A stretch of DNA of 64,000 nt, taken from NCBI RefSeq assembly GCF_025677645.1, contig NZ_CP106879.1, forward strand, positions 372,001 through 436,000. Direction: 5' to 3'. Positions 26,061 through 33,638 of the stretch are shown here, piece after piece. Below the pieces are notes generated by a model. That model saw only the letters and a list, made by a program, of their open reading frames with translations, did not search any database and had not been told where the DNA came from. Both the position numbers and the translations under genes were made by a program. The first letter of the stretch is position 1. The number at the start of each line of letters is the position of its first letter. The stretch comes from Curtobacterium poinsettiae. GTDB taxonomy: Bacteria; Actinomycetota; Actinomycetes; Actinomycetales; Microbacteriaceae.

Positions 26061-27044
26061 ATGGAGTACGTGAAGCCGTGGCTCTCGATCGGTGAGCAGA
26101 TCGAGAAGCTGGCTTCCAAGGGAGTCCGCATCGGTGATCGGGGCGTCGCGGGCTCGGTACTACGCGAAGTCGGCTACTACCGCCTCACCGGGTACCTGTA
26201 TCCCTTCCGTGAATCCTCGGTCGAGATCGACGACCACGGCCGTCGGCACATCGAGGTCCAGGACCGGTACCGAGCAGGGACGGAACTCGCCGCAGCCGAA
26301 GCACTCATCGCCTTCGATCGGAGTCTCCGGCTCCTGGTGATCGAAGGTGTCGAGCGGATCGAGGTGGCCGTTCGAACCCAGGTCGGCCACGTCCTCGGAG
26401 AGCAAGGCCCCTTCGCTCACGAAGACGGATCACTCTTCACCGAGGCGTTCACCGCACACCGGGCCGATGCGCCTGATGGCTCCAGCCCGCACACTGCTTG
26501 GCTACAGCGCGTCCGCGAACGGCAGGATTCGTCGGATGAATCGTTCGTTGCCCACTTCCGCACCAAGTACGACGACCGGATGCCCATCTGGGCACTCACC
26601 GAGATCCTCGAGCTGGGACACCTCGCTCGGCTGTACGGCGGCCTCCGGAACGACGTCGCCACCCGGATCGCCCGAGAGTTCGGCGTCCCGACCAAGAAGA
26701 CGATGCTGAGCTGGCTCGCCTCGGTCAACTACGTCCGGAACGTCGCAGCACACCATGCGCGTCTGTTCAACCGGAAGTTGGTCGTGGTCCCGAAACGGCC
26801 GAGGTCCGGTGCGGTACCGCACCTCGCACATCTCTCGGGAACCGATGCGCCGAAGCAGTTCGGTGTCTACAACACCTTGGCGGTGATGGCCTACCTGCTC
26901 AGGTCGATCCCGTCCGACCACGACTGGGCCGAGCGCGTGGCCGCTCTCCTCGGGGCCTTCCCGAGCAACGAACACCTCGATCTCTCGTCGATGGGTGTCG
27001 GCGCCGGTTGGCTGGACCACGCGCTCTGGACAGGTCGCCACTGA
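26061..27044 (+). CDS. Abi-family (AbiF-like) HEPN abortive-infection protein
   Basis: A 327-residue protein. The start is the ATG at 26061 (MEYVKPWLSI) after a G-rich ribosome site. LSIGEQIEKLASKGV and VGYYRLTGYLYPFR at the N-terminus and FDRSLRLLVIEGVERIEVAVRTQV are the typical Abi_2 (AbiD/AbiF) blocks. A HEPN ribonuclease motif R-N-V-A-A-H (R226-H231) lies in NYVRNVAAHHARLFNR. Such proteins are toxins of phage-defence modules and are regarded as relatives of the ancestors of Cas13. The base composition is visibly less GC-rich than its neighbours, suggesting acquisition by transfer. Its stop codon abuts that of the WYL gene with no gap. Confidence 0.85.
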   Translation: MEYVKPWLSIGEQIEKLASKGVRIGDRGVAGSVLREVGYYRLTGYLYPFRESSVEIDDHGRRHIEVQDRYRAGTELAAAEALIAFDRSLRLLVIEGVERIEVAVRTQVGHVLGEQGPFAHEDGSLFTEAFTAHRADAPDGSSPHTAWLQRVRERQDSSDESFVAHFRTKYDDRMPIWALTEILELGHLARLYGGLRNDVATRIAREFGVPTKKTMLSWLASVNYVRNVAAHHARLFNRKLVVVPKRPRSGAVPHLAHLSGTDAPKQFGVYNTLAVMAYLLRSIPSDHDWAERVAALLGAFPSNEHLDLSSMGVGAGWLDHALWTGRH

Positions 27045-28010
27045 TCACGCTGGGCCACGCGTGCCGGCCGCCCGCAACCGGTCAGCGAGGTCTGCCACGG
27101 CCTCGACGAGCTCCTCCGGACCCGCGACGACGAAGTCGACCGCAAGTCCTGACACCACGTTCGCGAGTCCGTCCCACGACCACGACCCGAGGGTGACGCG
27201 GGCGCGGTCCCCCTCGAGCTGCTCGACCACGGCGTCCTCGGGCCGGTACGGCGCGATCCGCCGCGCATCGCCCGCGGTCATCGACACCGAGCCGGTGCAG
27301 GGCCACACGTCGTCGATCGCGGACCCCTTGAACCGCGCAGACACGAACGCCGCCGCATCGCCACCGGGGATCGGTCGCGGCGTGAAGGGGACTCGGGTGC
27401 GCATCCGCGGCGTGATCCGGTCGATGCGGTGGGTGCGCCAGTCGTCGCGGTCGGCATCCCAGTCGAGCAGGTACCAGCGACCGTTCCGGGCGACGACGGC
27501 GTGCGGTTCCACCCGGTGCGGGGTCTCGTCCTCGCCGTACCCGAAGCGGAACACCTCGCGAAGGTGAACGGCCTCACTCACCGCCACCAGGACCTCCGGG
27601 TGCGTGGTGGTCCGGCTCGTCGCGGTCACGGCCTGCACCGCGTCGACCCGGGACCGCAAGCGCGCGGGCATCACCTGCCGAACGGTCGCGAGGGCACGGG
27701 CCGCCGACTCGGCGACGTCCGCCCCCGATGCCGGCGCCACGGCGAGCGCCAGGGCGATCGCCACCGCCTGGTCGTCGTCGAACAGCAGCGGGGGCAGGTC
27801 GAAGCCGGCCTCGAGCCGGTAGCCACCGGCCGGGCCGCGGAGCGCCTCGACCCGGTACCCCAGGCCGCGGAGCCGATCGACGTCGCGGCGGACGGTGCGG
27901 GGGCTGACCTCGAGCCGTCCGGCCAGCTCGTCGCCCGGCCAGTCACGGTGCACCTGCAGCAGGGAGAGCAGCGCGAGCATGCGTGCGGAGGGTCCGGCCA
28001 TGTCGTCCAT
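27045..28010 (-). CDS. WYL-domain transcriptional regulator (YafY family)
   Basis: A 321-residue protein from the ATG at 28010; an ATG at 28001 is equally possible. It has an N-terminal winged HTH (MLALLSLLQVHRDWPGDELAGRLEVSPRTVRRDV) and a WYL domain (RNGRWYLLDWDADRDDWRTHRIDRI) that senses a ligand, plus the C-terminal WCX extension. It is divergent from the VOC/PhnB-like gene at 28064, which is the likely target. A GTCCG-N5-CGGAC dyad lies between them. Confidence 0.87.
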   Translation of the reverse strand: MDDMAGPSARMLALLSLLQVHRDWPGDELAGRLEVSPRTVRRDVDRLRGLGYRVEALRGPAGGYRLEAGFDLPPLLFDDDQAVAIALALAVAPASGADVAESAARALATVRQVMPARLRSRVDAVQAVTATSRTTTHPEVLVAVSEAVHLREVFRFGYGEDETPHRVEPHAVVARNGRWYLLDWDADRDDWRTHRIDRITPRMRTRVPFTPRPIPGGDAAAFVSARFKGSAIDDVWPCTGSVSMTAGDARRIAPYRPEDAVVEQLEGDRARVTLGSWSWDGLANVVSGLAVDFVVAGPEELVEAVADLADRLRAAGTRGPA

Positions 28011-28014
28011 CTTC

Positions 28015-28029
28015 GTCCGAGAAGCGGAC
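28015..28029. promoter_or_regulatory. Candidate operator of the WYL regulator
   Basis: GTCCGAGAAGCGGAC: perfect 5-bp arms around 5 nt, directly upstream of the regulator start and 35 nt before the divergent VOC gene. Confidence 0.45.
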
Positions 28030-28063
28030 ACGATCTGACCGCATTGCCCGTCATCCTCGTCCC

Positions 28064-28483
28064 ATGAGCATCGAAACGACAACCCACCTCAACTTCGACG
28101 GCGACGCCCGCGCGGCGCTCGACTTCTACGCATCGGTCTTCGGCGGCGAGGTCACCGCCGCCACGTACGGGCAGATGGGCGCCCTGGACGACCCGGCCTG
28201 GGCCGACCGCATCGTCTTCGGCCAGGTGTCCACCGACGCCGGCTTCCGGATCATGGCCTTCGACGTCTGGCCCGGCCAGCCCTACGACCAGGGATCGAAC
28301 GCCTTCTACGTGTTCGTGCACGGCGACGACACCGCCGAGATCGAGCGGTACTGGGCCGCACTGTCCGACGGCGCCGAGGTCCGGCAGCCCCTGGAGCCCT
28401 CGGCCTGGGCACCGTTGGCCGGGCAGCTGCGCGACCGGTTCGGCGTGGTCTGGCAGCTCGACGTCGCGGCGCCGACCGAGTGA
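28064..28483 (+). CDS. VOC-family PhnB-like protein
   Basis: A 139-residue protein with the PhnB/3-demethylubiquinone-methyltransferase-like layout of the glyoxalase superfamily: HLNFDGDARAALDFYASVFGG at the start, GSNAFYVFVHGDD in the middle and DRFGVVWQLDV at the end. These proteins bind small ligands, and most have no assigned reaction. The divergent WYL regulator probably controls it. Confidence 0.85.
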   Translation: MSIETTTHLNFDGDARAALDFYASVFGGEVTAATYGQMGALDDPAWADRIVFGQVSTDAGFRIMAFDVWPGQPYDQGSNAFYVFVHGDDTAEIERYWAALSDGAEVRQPLEPSAWAPLAGQLRDRFGVVWQLDVAAPTE

Positions 28484-28488
28484 CGCGG

Positions 28489-28518
28489 CGGTGCGGTCGG
28501 GACGGCCCGGCCGCACCG
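28489..28518. terminator. Hairpin terminator after the VOC gene
   Basis: Arms 28489-28501 and 28506-28518 pair at 12 of 13 positions around a 4-nt loop, 5 nt past the stop codon. Confidence 0.6.
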
Positions 28519-28574
28519 ACGCTCGGTTTGTGAACCGCTTCCCCACGGAAACCGGCCGCCGGTAGCGTGCTGGC

Positions 28575-29108
28575 ATGCCCGAGTTCCGTCCGATGCCCGG
28601 CTACGAGCTCGGGGACGGATGGGCGGCCGCCCGCCGACGCCGCTCGCGGGTCGGCAGCGTGTGGCGGTGGATCGGGCCACCGGTCGCACTCATCGCCGTC
28701 GTCGCTGCCGCGCTGCTGTTCCACTGGTACGCGGGCGTGGCCGACCAGGTCGAGTGGCAGTGCGCGGTGTCCAGCTGCGGTACGAACGACCCACGGTCCT
28801 TCGCGCCGGAGGGGTGCTGGGCGCTCCTCGTGCTCGCCGGGCTCGGTACCGTCCGGATCCCCGGGCGGTGGTGGTGGACGGGCGCGCTCCTGCTCGGGTT
28901 CGCACTCGTCGCCGCGTGGTCGATCGACTGGTGGCGGATGCCCGGGATCGACCTCGGACTGTTCGTGACGCCGATCGGAGCCGGGAGCGTGGGCGCCGTC
29001 CTCCTGCTCGCTCGGACCGGGATGGCCGTCGACCGGGTGCGCGGGCGAGCCCACACCGCCCGTCGGTGGGCCGAACAGGGCAGTCCGCGGGACGTCGGCG
29101 AGCGCTGA
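28575..29108 (+). CDS. Hypothetical membrane protein
   Basis: A 177-residue protein. TAGCGT at 28563-28568 lies 6 nt before the ATG (leaderless type). It has a basic N-terminus followed by about four hydrophobic helices (near 33-52, 82-92, 99-116 and 126-145), two Cys in the first outer loop (WQCAVSSC), and a basic soluble tail. I recognise no family. Confidence 0.7.
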   Translation: MPEFRPMPGYELGDGWAAARRRRSRVGSVWRWIGPPVALIAVVAAALLFHWYAGVADQVEWQCAVSSCGTNDPRSFAPEGCWALLVLAGLGTVRIPGRWWWTGALLLGFALVAAWSIDWWRMPGIDLGLFVTPIGAGSVGAVLLLARTGMAVDRVRGRAHTARRWAEQGSPRDVGER

Positions 29109-29121
29109 TCAGGTCGGAGGA

Positions 29122-29988
29122 TCAGCCCGAGCGGCTCCACGTGCTGACCGTCACGGTCGCGGTCACACTCGTCGGCGCGAACACCTGCTCCGCCGCGACG
29201 TGGTGGTGGCTCGGTCCCATGTGCACCACGTCGTGGACGTCCTCCGCCGACAGGTCCATCGTCCACATCAGGTCCTCGGAGGACCGCAGCGCGAACGACG
29301 GCGTCAGGGAGTCGTGCAGCCGGCGCTCCTTCTCCGGGTCCACGCTGATCGTCGCCTCGGCGAGCTCCGCCAGGTGGCCGGTCCGCGGGGTCACCACCGC
29401 GAGCACGCCGTCGGGGTGCAGGACGCGGGCGTACTCGGTCTGGTTGCGGGGTGCGAAGACGTCCAGCACGACCGCGGCAGCGCCGTCGACGACCGGGAGG
29501 CGCTCGGTCACGTCACCGACGACGGCCCCCGCCCGCTCGTGGGCGCGTGCCGCACGCCGGATCGCGACGGCCGACAGGTCCAACGCCACCCCCAGTCGTC
29601 GAGTCGGCTGCCGGCCGACAGGTGCAAGCGCGTCCGGCGCGACCACGGGCCTCCCGTCCGCCGCGCGCAGCGCATGCGCCAGGTAGGTCCCCGGACCCGA
29701 ACCGACGTCGAGCACGATGCCGGGCGCGGTGGCGTCCGCGACGATCACGGCGAGCACCCGCTCGACGGGCGCGTAGTGCCCGCGCCCCAGGAACCGCAGC
29801 CGCGCGTCGACCATCTCGGTGGTGTCCGCCGTGAGTGCCCGCCGCTTCGCGGGCAGGAGCGTCAGGTGGCCCTGCTTCGCCTCGTCGAACCGGTGACCGT
29901 TCGGGCAGCCGACCTGGCCGCCGTCGACGCGACCGAGGGGCTCGGCGCACACGGGGCAGGCGAGCATCGGCAGCAGGTCGTCACGCAC
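29122..29988 (-). CDS. RlmA-type 23S rRNA (guanine-N1) methyltransferase
   Basis: A 288-residue protein; the GTG at 29988 is chosen as start, with an ATG at 29967 as alternative. The N-terminal zinc finger CPVCAEPL...GCPNGHRFD and the KQGHLTLLP motif match RlmA, followed by a Rossmann SAM domain (VLDVGSGPGTYL). Family enzymes methylate G745 (RlmAI) or G748 (RlmAII/TlrB); the latter gives tylosin resistance. Which guanine is modified here is not decidable from motifs. It converges with the hypothetical membrane gene (13-nt gap). Confidence 0.85.
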   Translation of the reverse strand: MRDDLLPMLACPVCAEPLGRVDGGQVGCPNGHRFDEAKQGHLTLLPAKRRALTADTTEMVDARLRFLGRGHYAPVERVLAVIVADATAPGIVLDVGSGPGTYLAHALRAADGRPVVAPDALAPVGRQPTRRLGVALDLSAVAIRRAARAHERAGAVVGDVTERLPVVDGAAAVVLDVFAPRNQTEYARVLHPDGVLAVVTPRTGHLAELAEATISVDPEKERRLHDSLTPSFALRSSEDLMWTMDLSAEDVHDVVHMGPSHHHVAAEQVFAPTSVTATVTVSTWSRSG

Positions 29989-30022
29989 CGGCCCAGCGTA
30001 CGGGCCTCGGTAGCCTGACCGG

Positions 30023-30778
30023 ATGTCGCTGCAGCAGCTCTTCGGCCTCGACGGACGCACCGCACTCGTGACGGGAGGCAGCTCCGGCATCGGCCGCGCC
30101 ATCGCCACCGCGCTCGCGGACGCGGGAGCCCACGTGCTCGTCGCCGCCCGGACCAGGTCCGCCATCGACGCGACGGTCGACGACGTCCGCGCTGCTGGCG
30201 GGTCCGCCGACGGCGTCGTCGCGGACCTGTCCACGCGCGCCGGAGCACACGCACTCGCCGATGCGGCCGGCGACGTCGACGTCCTCGTGAACTCCGCCGG
30301 CATCAACCTCCGGCCACCGATGGCCGAACTCGACGAGGCCACCTGGGACGCCACGATGGCCGTCAACCTCGACGCGCCGTTCGTGCTCGGGCAGCGGCTC
30401 GCACCCGGCATGGCGGCCCGTGGGTACGGACGGATCGTGTCGATCAGTTCGCAGCAGGCCCACCGCCCCTTCGCCGCCAGCGGCGCGTACGGGGTCTCCA
30501 AGGCCGGCCTGGAGGCGCTGGCCCGGTCCCAGGCAGAGGCCTGGTCCGCGCAGGGGGTCACCTCCAACGTCCTCGTCCCCGGTTTCGTGCGCACCCCGCT
30601 CAACGAGCGGCTCGGTTCCGACCCGGCGACGGTGGCGGCCCTCGCCGCACGGACGCTGGTCGGCCGGAACGGGCTGGCGTCGGACTTCGCCGCGGCGGCG
30701 GTGTTCCTCGCCGGGCCCGGGTCGGCCTACGTCACCGGACAGTCCATCGCGGTGGACGGCGGGTTCTCCGTCCACTGA
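30023..30778 (+). CDS. SDR-family oxidoreductase
   Basis: A 251-residue short-chain dehydrogenase with TGGSSGIG, NSAGI, SISS and Y-x3-K (AYGVSKAG), and VDGGFS at the end. An Arg after the second strand (AARTR) suggests NADP(H). TAGCCT at 30011-30016, 6 nt before the ATG, indicates a leaderless transcript. It resembles gluconate 5-dehydrogenase-like SDRs, but no sugar-acid genes flank it. Confidence 0.86.
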   Translation: MSLQQLFGLDGRTALVTGGSSGIGRAIATALADAGAHVLVAARTRSAIDATVDDVRAAGGSADGVVADLSTRAGAHALADAAGDVDVLVNSAGINLRPPMAELDEATWDATMAVNLDAPFVLGQRLAPGMAARGYGRIVSISSQQAHRPFAASGAYGVSKAGLEALARSQAEAWSAQGVTSNVLVPGFVRTPLNERLGSDPATVAALAARTLVGRNGLASDFAAAAVFLAGPGSAYVTGQSIAVDGGFSVH

Positions 30779-30827
30779 GCTCGACGTGTGCCGGCGGCGG
30801 GGTGCTTCGCGGCAGTACGGTCGGGAC

Positions 30828-31448
30828 ATGGCAGTCATCGAGCAGGCAACCCTCCGCCCCTCCAAGGCCGAGGCGCTCGCCGCCTGGCTCCCCGACCAGG
30901 CGTGGAGCGGCGTCGTCGCGGGAGCACCGCTCGAGGTCATCGGGCAGTTCCGGTTCGACGACCCCGCCGGCGAGGTCGGCGTCGAAGTGCTGCTCGTCCG
31001 CACCGAGGACGGCCGGGTCCTGCAGGCGCCACTGACCTACCGGGACGCACCGCTGCCCGGCGCCGACGCGTTCCTGGTCACCGAGATGGACCACTCCGTG
31101 CTCGGGCGACGGTGGGTGTACGACGCGGTGGGCGATCCAGTCCACGCCGACGTCCTGCGCCGAGCGATCGTCACCGGTGGGCACGAAGCGGAGCTCGAGT
31201 TGGCCAACGGTGCCGGACAGCGGCCGAAGGACGCCTGGGCCCGCGGTAGCGGCTCCGAACCCGACTCCCCCAGCGTCACCTCGGTGCGAGCGACCACCGC
31301 GGACGCCGTGACGTCGATCGCGACCGACCACGGCACCCTCGTCATCGCTCGGGCCGTCGGCACGGCCCTGCCCGAGGGCGAGACGCTGACCGGGACGTGG
31401 ACGGACGGTTCCGAGGTGCTCGCCGTCCTGCTGCCAGAACGCGCCTGA
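30828..31448 (+). CDS. Maltokinase N-terminal-cap-like protein
   Basis: A 206-residue protein. The opening (IEQATLRPSKAEALAAWLPDQAW) and FRFDDPAGEVGVEVLLVRTEDG, VLQAPLTYRDAPL match stand-alone proteins related to the N-terminal cap of actinobacterial maltokinases (CG0192-related group). There is no kinase domain. TACGGT at 30816-30821 precedes the ATG by 6 nt. Role unknown. Confidence 0.72.
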   Translation: MAVIEQATLRPSKAEALAAWLPDQAWSGVVAGAPLEVIGQFRFDDPAGEVGVEVLLVRTEDGRVLQAPLTYRDAPLPGADAFLVTEMDHSVLGRRWVYDAVGDPVHADVLRRAIVTGGHEAELELANGAGQRPKDAWARGSGSEPDSPSVTSVRATTADAVTSIATDHGTLVIARAVGTALPEGETLTGTWTDGSEVLAVLLPERA

Positions 31449-31499
31449 GGTACTGGCAGGGCCTGCCTGTGCCGGGGACCGGCTGGCAGGATCGACGGC

Positions 31500-32438
31500 G
31501 TGAAGACACTGGAGTTGCCACAGACAGACCTCACCGCCTCCGACGTCGTCGTCGGACTGATGCGGATCAACGACATGAGCGACGAGGACATCCGCTCGCT
31601 CTACAGCGCCTCGCGTGATGCGGGTGTGAACATGTTCGACCACGCGGCGGTCTACGGCGAGTGGCACGGCTGCGAGGAGCGGTTCGGCGCGGCCGTCACG
31701 CTGTCGCCCGCGGAGCGCGCCGAGATCGTGCTGCAGACCAAGGTCGGCATCCGACCGACGCCGAAGGGCGCCTACTTCGACTTCTCGTACGAGCACATCC
31801 TCGAGTCCGTGCACGAGTCGCTCGAGGCACTGCAGACCGAGTACGTCGACGTCCTGCTGCTGCACCGCCCCGACGCCCTGGTCGAGCCGGAAGAGGTCGC
31901 GAAGGCCTTCGACGAGCTGCACGCCGCCGGCAAGGTGCACCACTTCGGCGTCTCGAACCACACCCCCGGCCAGGTCGACCTGCTCAAGAAGCACGTCCGC
32001 CAGCCGCTCGCGTTCAACCAGGTGCAGCTGAGCATCACCCACGCCAACGTGATCTCGCAGGGCCTGACCGCGAACATGGGCGGCCTCGAGCAGTCGGTCG
32101 ACCGCGACAACGACATCCTCAACTACTCGCGCATCAACGACATCACGCTCCAGGCCTGGTCGCCGTTCCAGAAGGGCTTCTTCGACGGCGTCTTCCTGGG
32201 CGACCGTGAGCAGTACGCCGAGCTGAACGACGTGCTCGAGGAGGTCGCAGCCGCGCACGGTGTCACCCCGACCGGTATCGCGGTCGCGTGGATCACCCGC
32301 CACCCCGCGCACTTCCAGGTCGTCCTCGGCACGACGAACCCGCAGCGCGTGCGGGACTCGGCAGCCGGCTCGGACGTCGAGCTGTCGCGCGAGGAGTGGT
32401 ACCGGATCTTCACCGCGGCAGGACACACCGTTCCCTGA
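31500..32438 (+). CDS. Aldo/keto reductase (YdhF-like)
   Basis: A 312-residue (beta/alpha)8 oxidoreductase with a GTG start. The catalytic Asp and Tyr are in NMFDHAAVYG (D47, Y52); the Lys is in LQTKVGI; and the His is in LLLHRPDAL. GTTNPQRVRDS is the NADP-binding end segment. Similarity is to the E. coli YdhF branch. Substrate unknown. Confidence 0.87.
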   Translation: MKTLELPQTDLTASDVVVGLMRINDMSDEDIRSLYSASRDAGVNMFDHAAVYGEWHGCEERFGAAVTLSPAERAEIVLQTKVGIRPTPKGAYFDFSYEHILESVHESLEALQTEYVDVLLLHRPDALVEPEEVAKAFDELHAAGKVHHFGVSNHTPGQVDLLKKHVRQPLAFNQVQLSITHANVISQGLTANMGGLEQSVDRDNDILNYSRINDITLQAWSPFQKGFFDGVFLGDREQYAELNDVLEEVAAAHGVTPTGIAVAWITRHPAHFQVVLGTTNPQRVRDSAAGSDVELSREEWYRIFTAAGHTVP

Positions 32439-32475
32439 ACCAGGACCGCCCCGTCGGTTCGGGCAGGGTGGGGTC

Positions 32476-33003
32476 GTGCTCCACGACCTCGTCCTGCCCG
32501 TCCGTCTGGCCACACGCTCCGGCGTGGTGACGCTGCGGAACGCCACGGAAGCGGACCTCGACGCACTCATGACGCTGTTGTCCGACGACCCGATCAGCGC
32601 CGCGCGCGGAGACGTCGCTGCGCCGGAGGACCGCCCGCAGTACGCCGAGGCACTCCGATCGATCGTGGACGACTCGGCGAACGCGCTGCTCGTCGCCGAG
32701 GACACCGACGGTCGACTCGTCGGCACGCTGCAGCTCACGCGGATCCCGGGGATGGCTCGTCGTGGTGCCACCCGACTGCTCGTCGAGGCGGTGCGGGTCA
32801 GCAGTGCGCTGTGCTCCGGAGGCATCGGGAGCGCGCTGGTGCGGTGGGTCACGGACGTCGCAGCACCGGAGCTCGGAACCCCGCTCGTGCAGCTCACGTC
32901 GGACGCCGCCCGCACGGATGCGCACCGGTTCTACGAGCGCCTCGGCTTCACCGGCTCGCACGTCGGGTTCAAGTACCGCGTCCCCGGCGTCGGCGCACGC
33001 TGA
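32476..33003 (+). CDS. GNAT-family N-acetyltransferase
   Basis: A 175-residue protein from the GTG at 32476. It shows the GNAT core: TLRNATEADLDAL start, VAEDTDGRLVGTLQL strand 4, an acetyl-CoA loop (CSGGIGSALVRW, a slightly unusual Q/RxxGxG/A) and HRFYERLGFTGSHVGFKY at the end. Target unknown. Confidence 0.82.
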   Translation: MLHDLVLPVRLATRSGVVTLRNATEADLDALMTLLSDDPISAARGDVAAPEDRPQYAEALRSIVDDSANALLVAEDTDGRLVGTLQLTRIPGMARRGATRLLVEAVRVSSALCSGGIGSALVRWVTDVAAPELGTPLVQLTSDAARTDAHRFYERLGFTGSHVGFKYRVPGVGAR

Positions 33004-33040
33004 CGTTCCTTCCCAGAACGCGCGCGATGCAAGGCGCTTC

Positions 33041-33079
33041 CGGGCGTACCTGGTCGAAACTCCGGACCAGGTACGCCCG
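33041..33079. terminator. Bidirectional hairpin terminator
   Basis: Perfect 15-bp arms (33041-33055 and 33065-33079) around a 9-nt loop, between the converging GNAT gene and the small acidic gene at 33097. Confidence 0.8.
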
Positions 33080-33096
33080 ATTCGACCAGGCGCGCG

Positions 33097-33309
33097 CTAG
33101 TCGTCGGAGGCGGAGTCCGCAGACCGCGGTGTCGGCACGTTCACGTCGACCGGGGACACCCCGGCGGGATCGGCCGAGGCGCCACCCACGACGTCGAACG
33201 AGATCCCGAGCACGGCCGGGTCCTCGTCGAGTTCGAGCCCGTCCTGACGGACCTGGTCCTCCGGGATTGCACGGCCACCGGACGGGTCCCACGAGTTCGC
33301 GATCGACAT
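33097..33309 (-). CDS. Small acidic hypothetical protein, copy 1 of a tandem pair
   Basis: A 70-residue, acidic, Asp/Pro-rich protein without hydrophobic segments. Start ATG at 33309. The sequence around the start (CATGCTCG about 12 nt upstream, then CATGTCGAT) is nearly the same as at the neighbouring small gene starting at 33604, and both proteins share the pattern DP-x-GR-x-IP near the N-terminus. This suggests an ancient tandem duplication and supports both as genes. No known family recognised; it is probably unstructured. Confidence 0.6.
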   Translation of the reverse strand: MSIANSWDPSGGRAIPEDQVRQDGLELDEDPAVLGISFDVVGGASADPAGVSPVDVNVPTPRSADSASDD

Positions 33310-33373
33310 GCGCACGAGCATGCCCGAGCCGCTTGGCAATCGCCCAAGAAACCCCGGAGGAGCCCCGGAACGG

Positions 33374-33604
33374 TCAGAGGTCGTCCGGGTGCAGCCGCTC
33401 GCCGGCGTGCGGACGCCGGAACACCGGGCCGCCGCCGGCCTCGTCCTCGTCGTGGTGGCTGACGGGCGAGACGCTCGGGTCGGCGGAGTCGTCGCCGACG
33501 TCCGCGCCGCGGTCCTCCTCCATCTCGAGTTCGGACTCGTCACTGCCGTCCACGGGGATGGACCGGCCCTGCTGTTCGGGATCGAACGGTGCGCTCATCG
33601 ACAT
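33374..33604 (-). CDS. Small acidic hypothetical protein, copy 2 of a tandem pair
   Basis: A 76-residue, strongly acidic protein (DESELEMEEDRGADVGDDSAD segment) with a start at 33604 or at the second ATG at 33598. Its upstream sequence and N-terminal FDPEQQGRSIPVD resemble those of copy 1. CATGCT ends 6-7 nt before the start in both, which could be a leaderless -10. Function unknown. Confidence 0.6.
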   Translation of the reverse strand: MSMSAPFDPEQQGRSIPVDGSDESELEMEEDRGADVGDDSADPSVSPVSHHDEDEAGGGPVFRRPHAGERLHPDDL

Positions 33605-33638
33605 GGGGCGAGCATGCTCCCGCTCGGTGAACGTCGGG

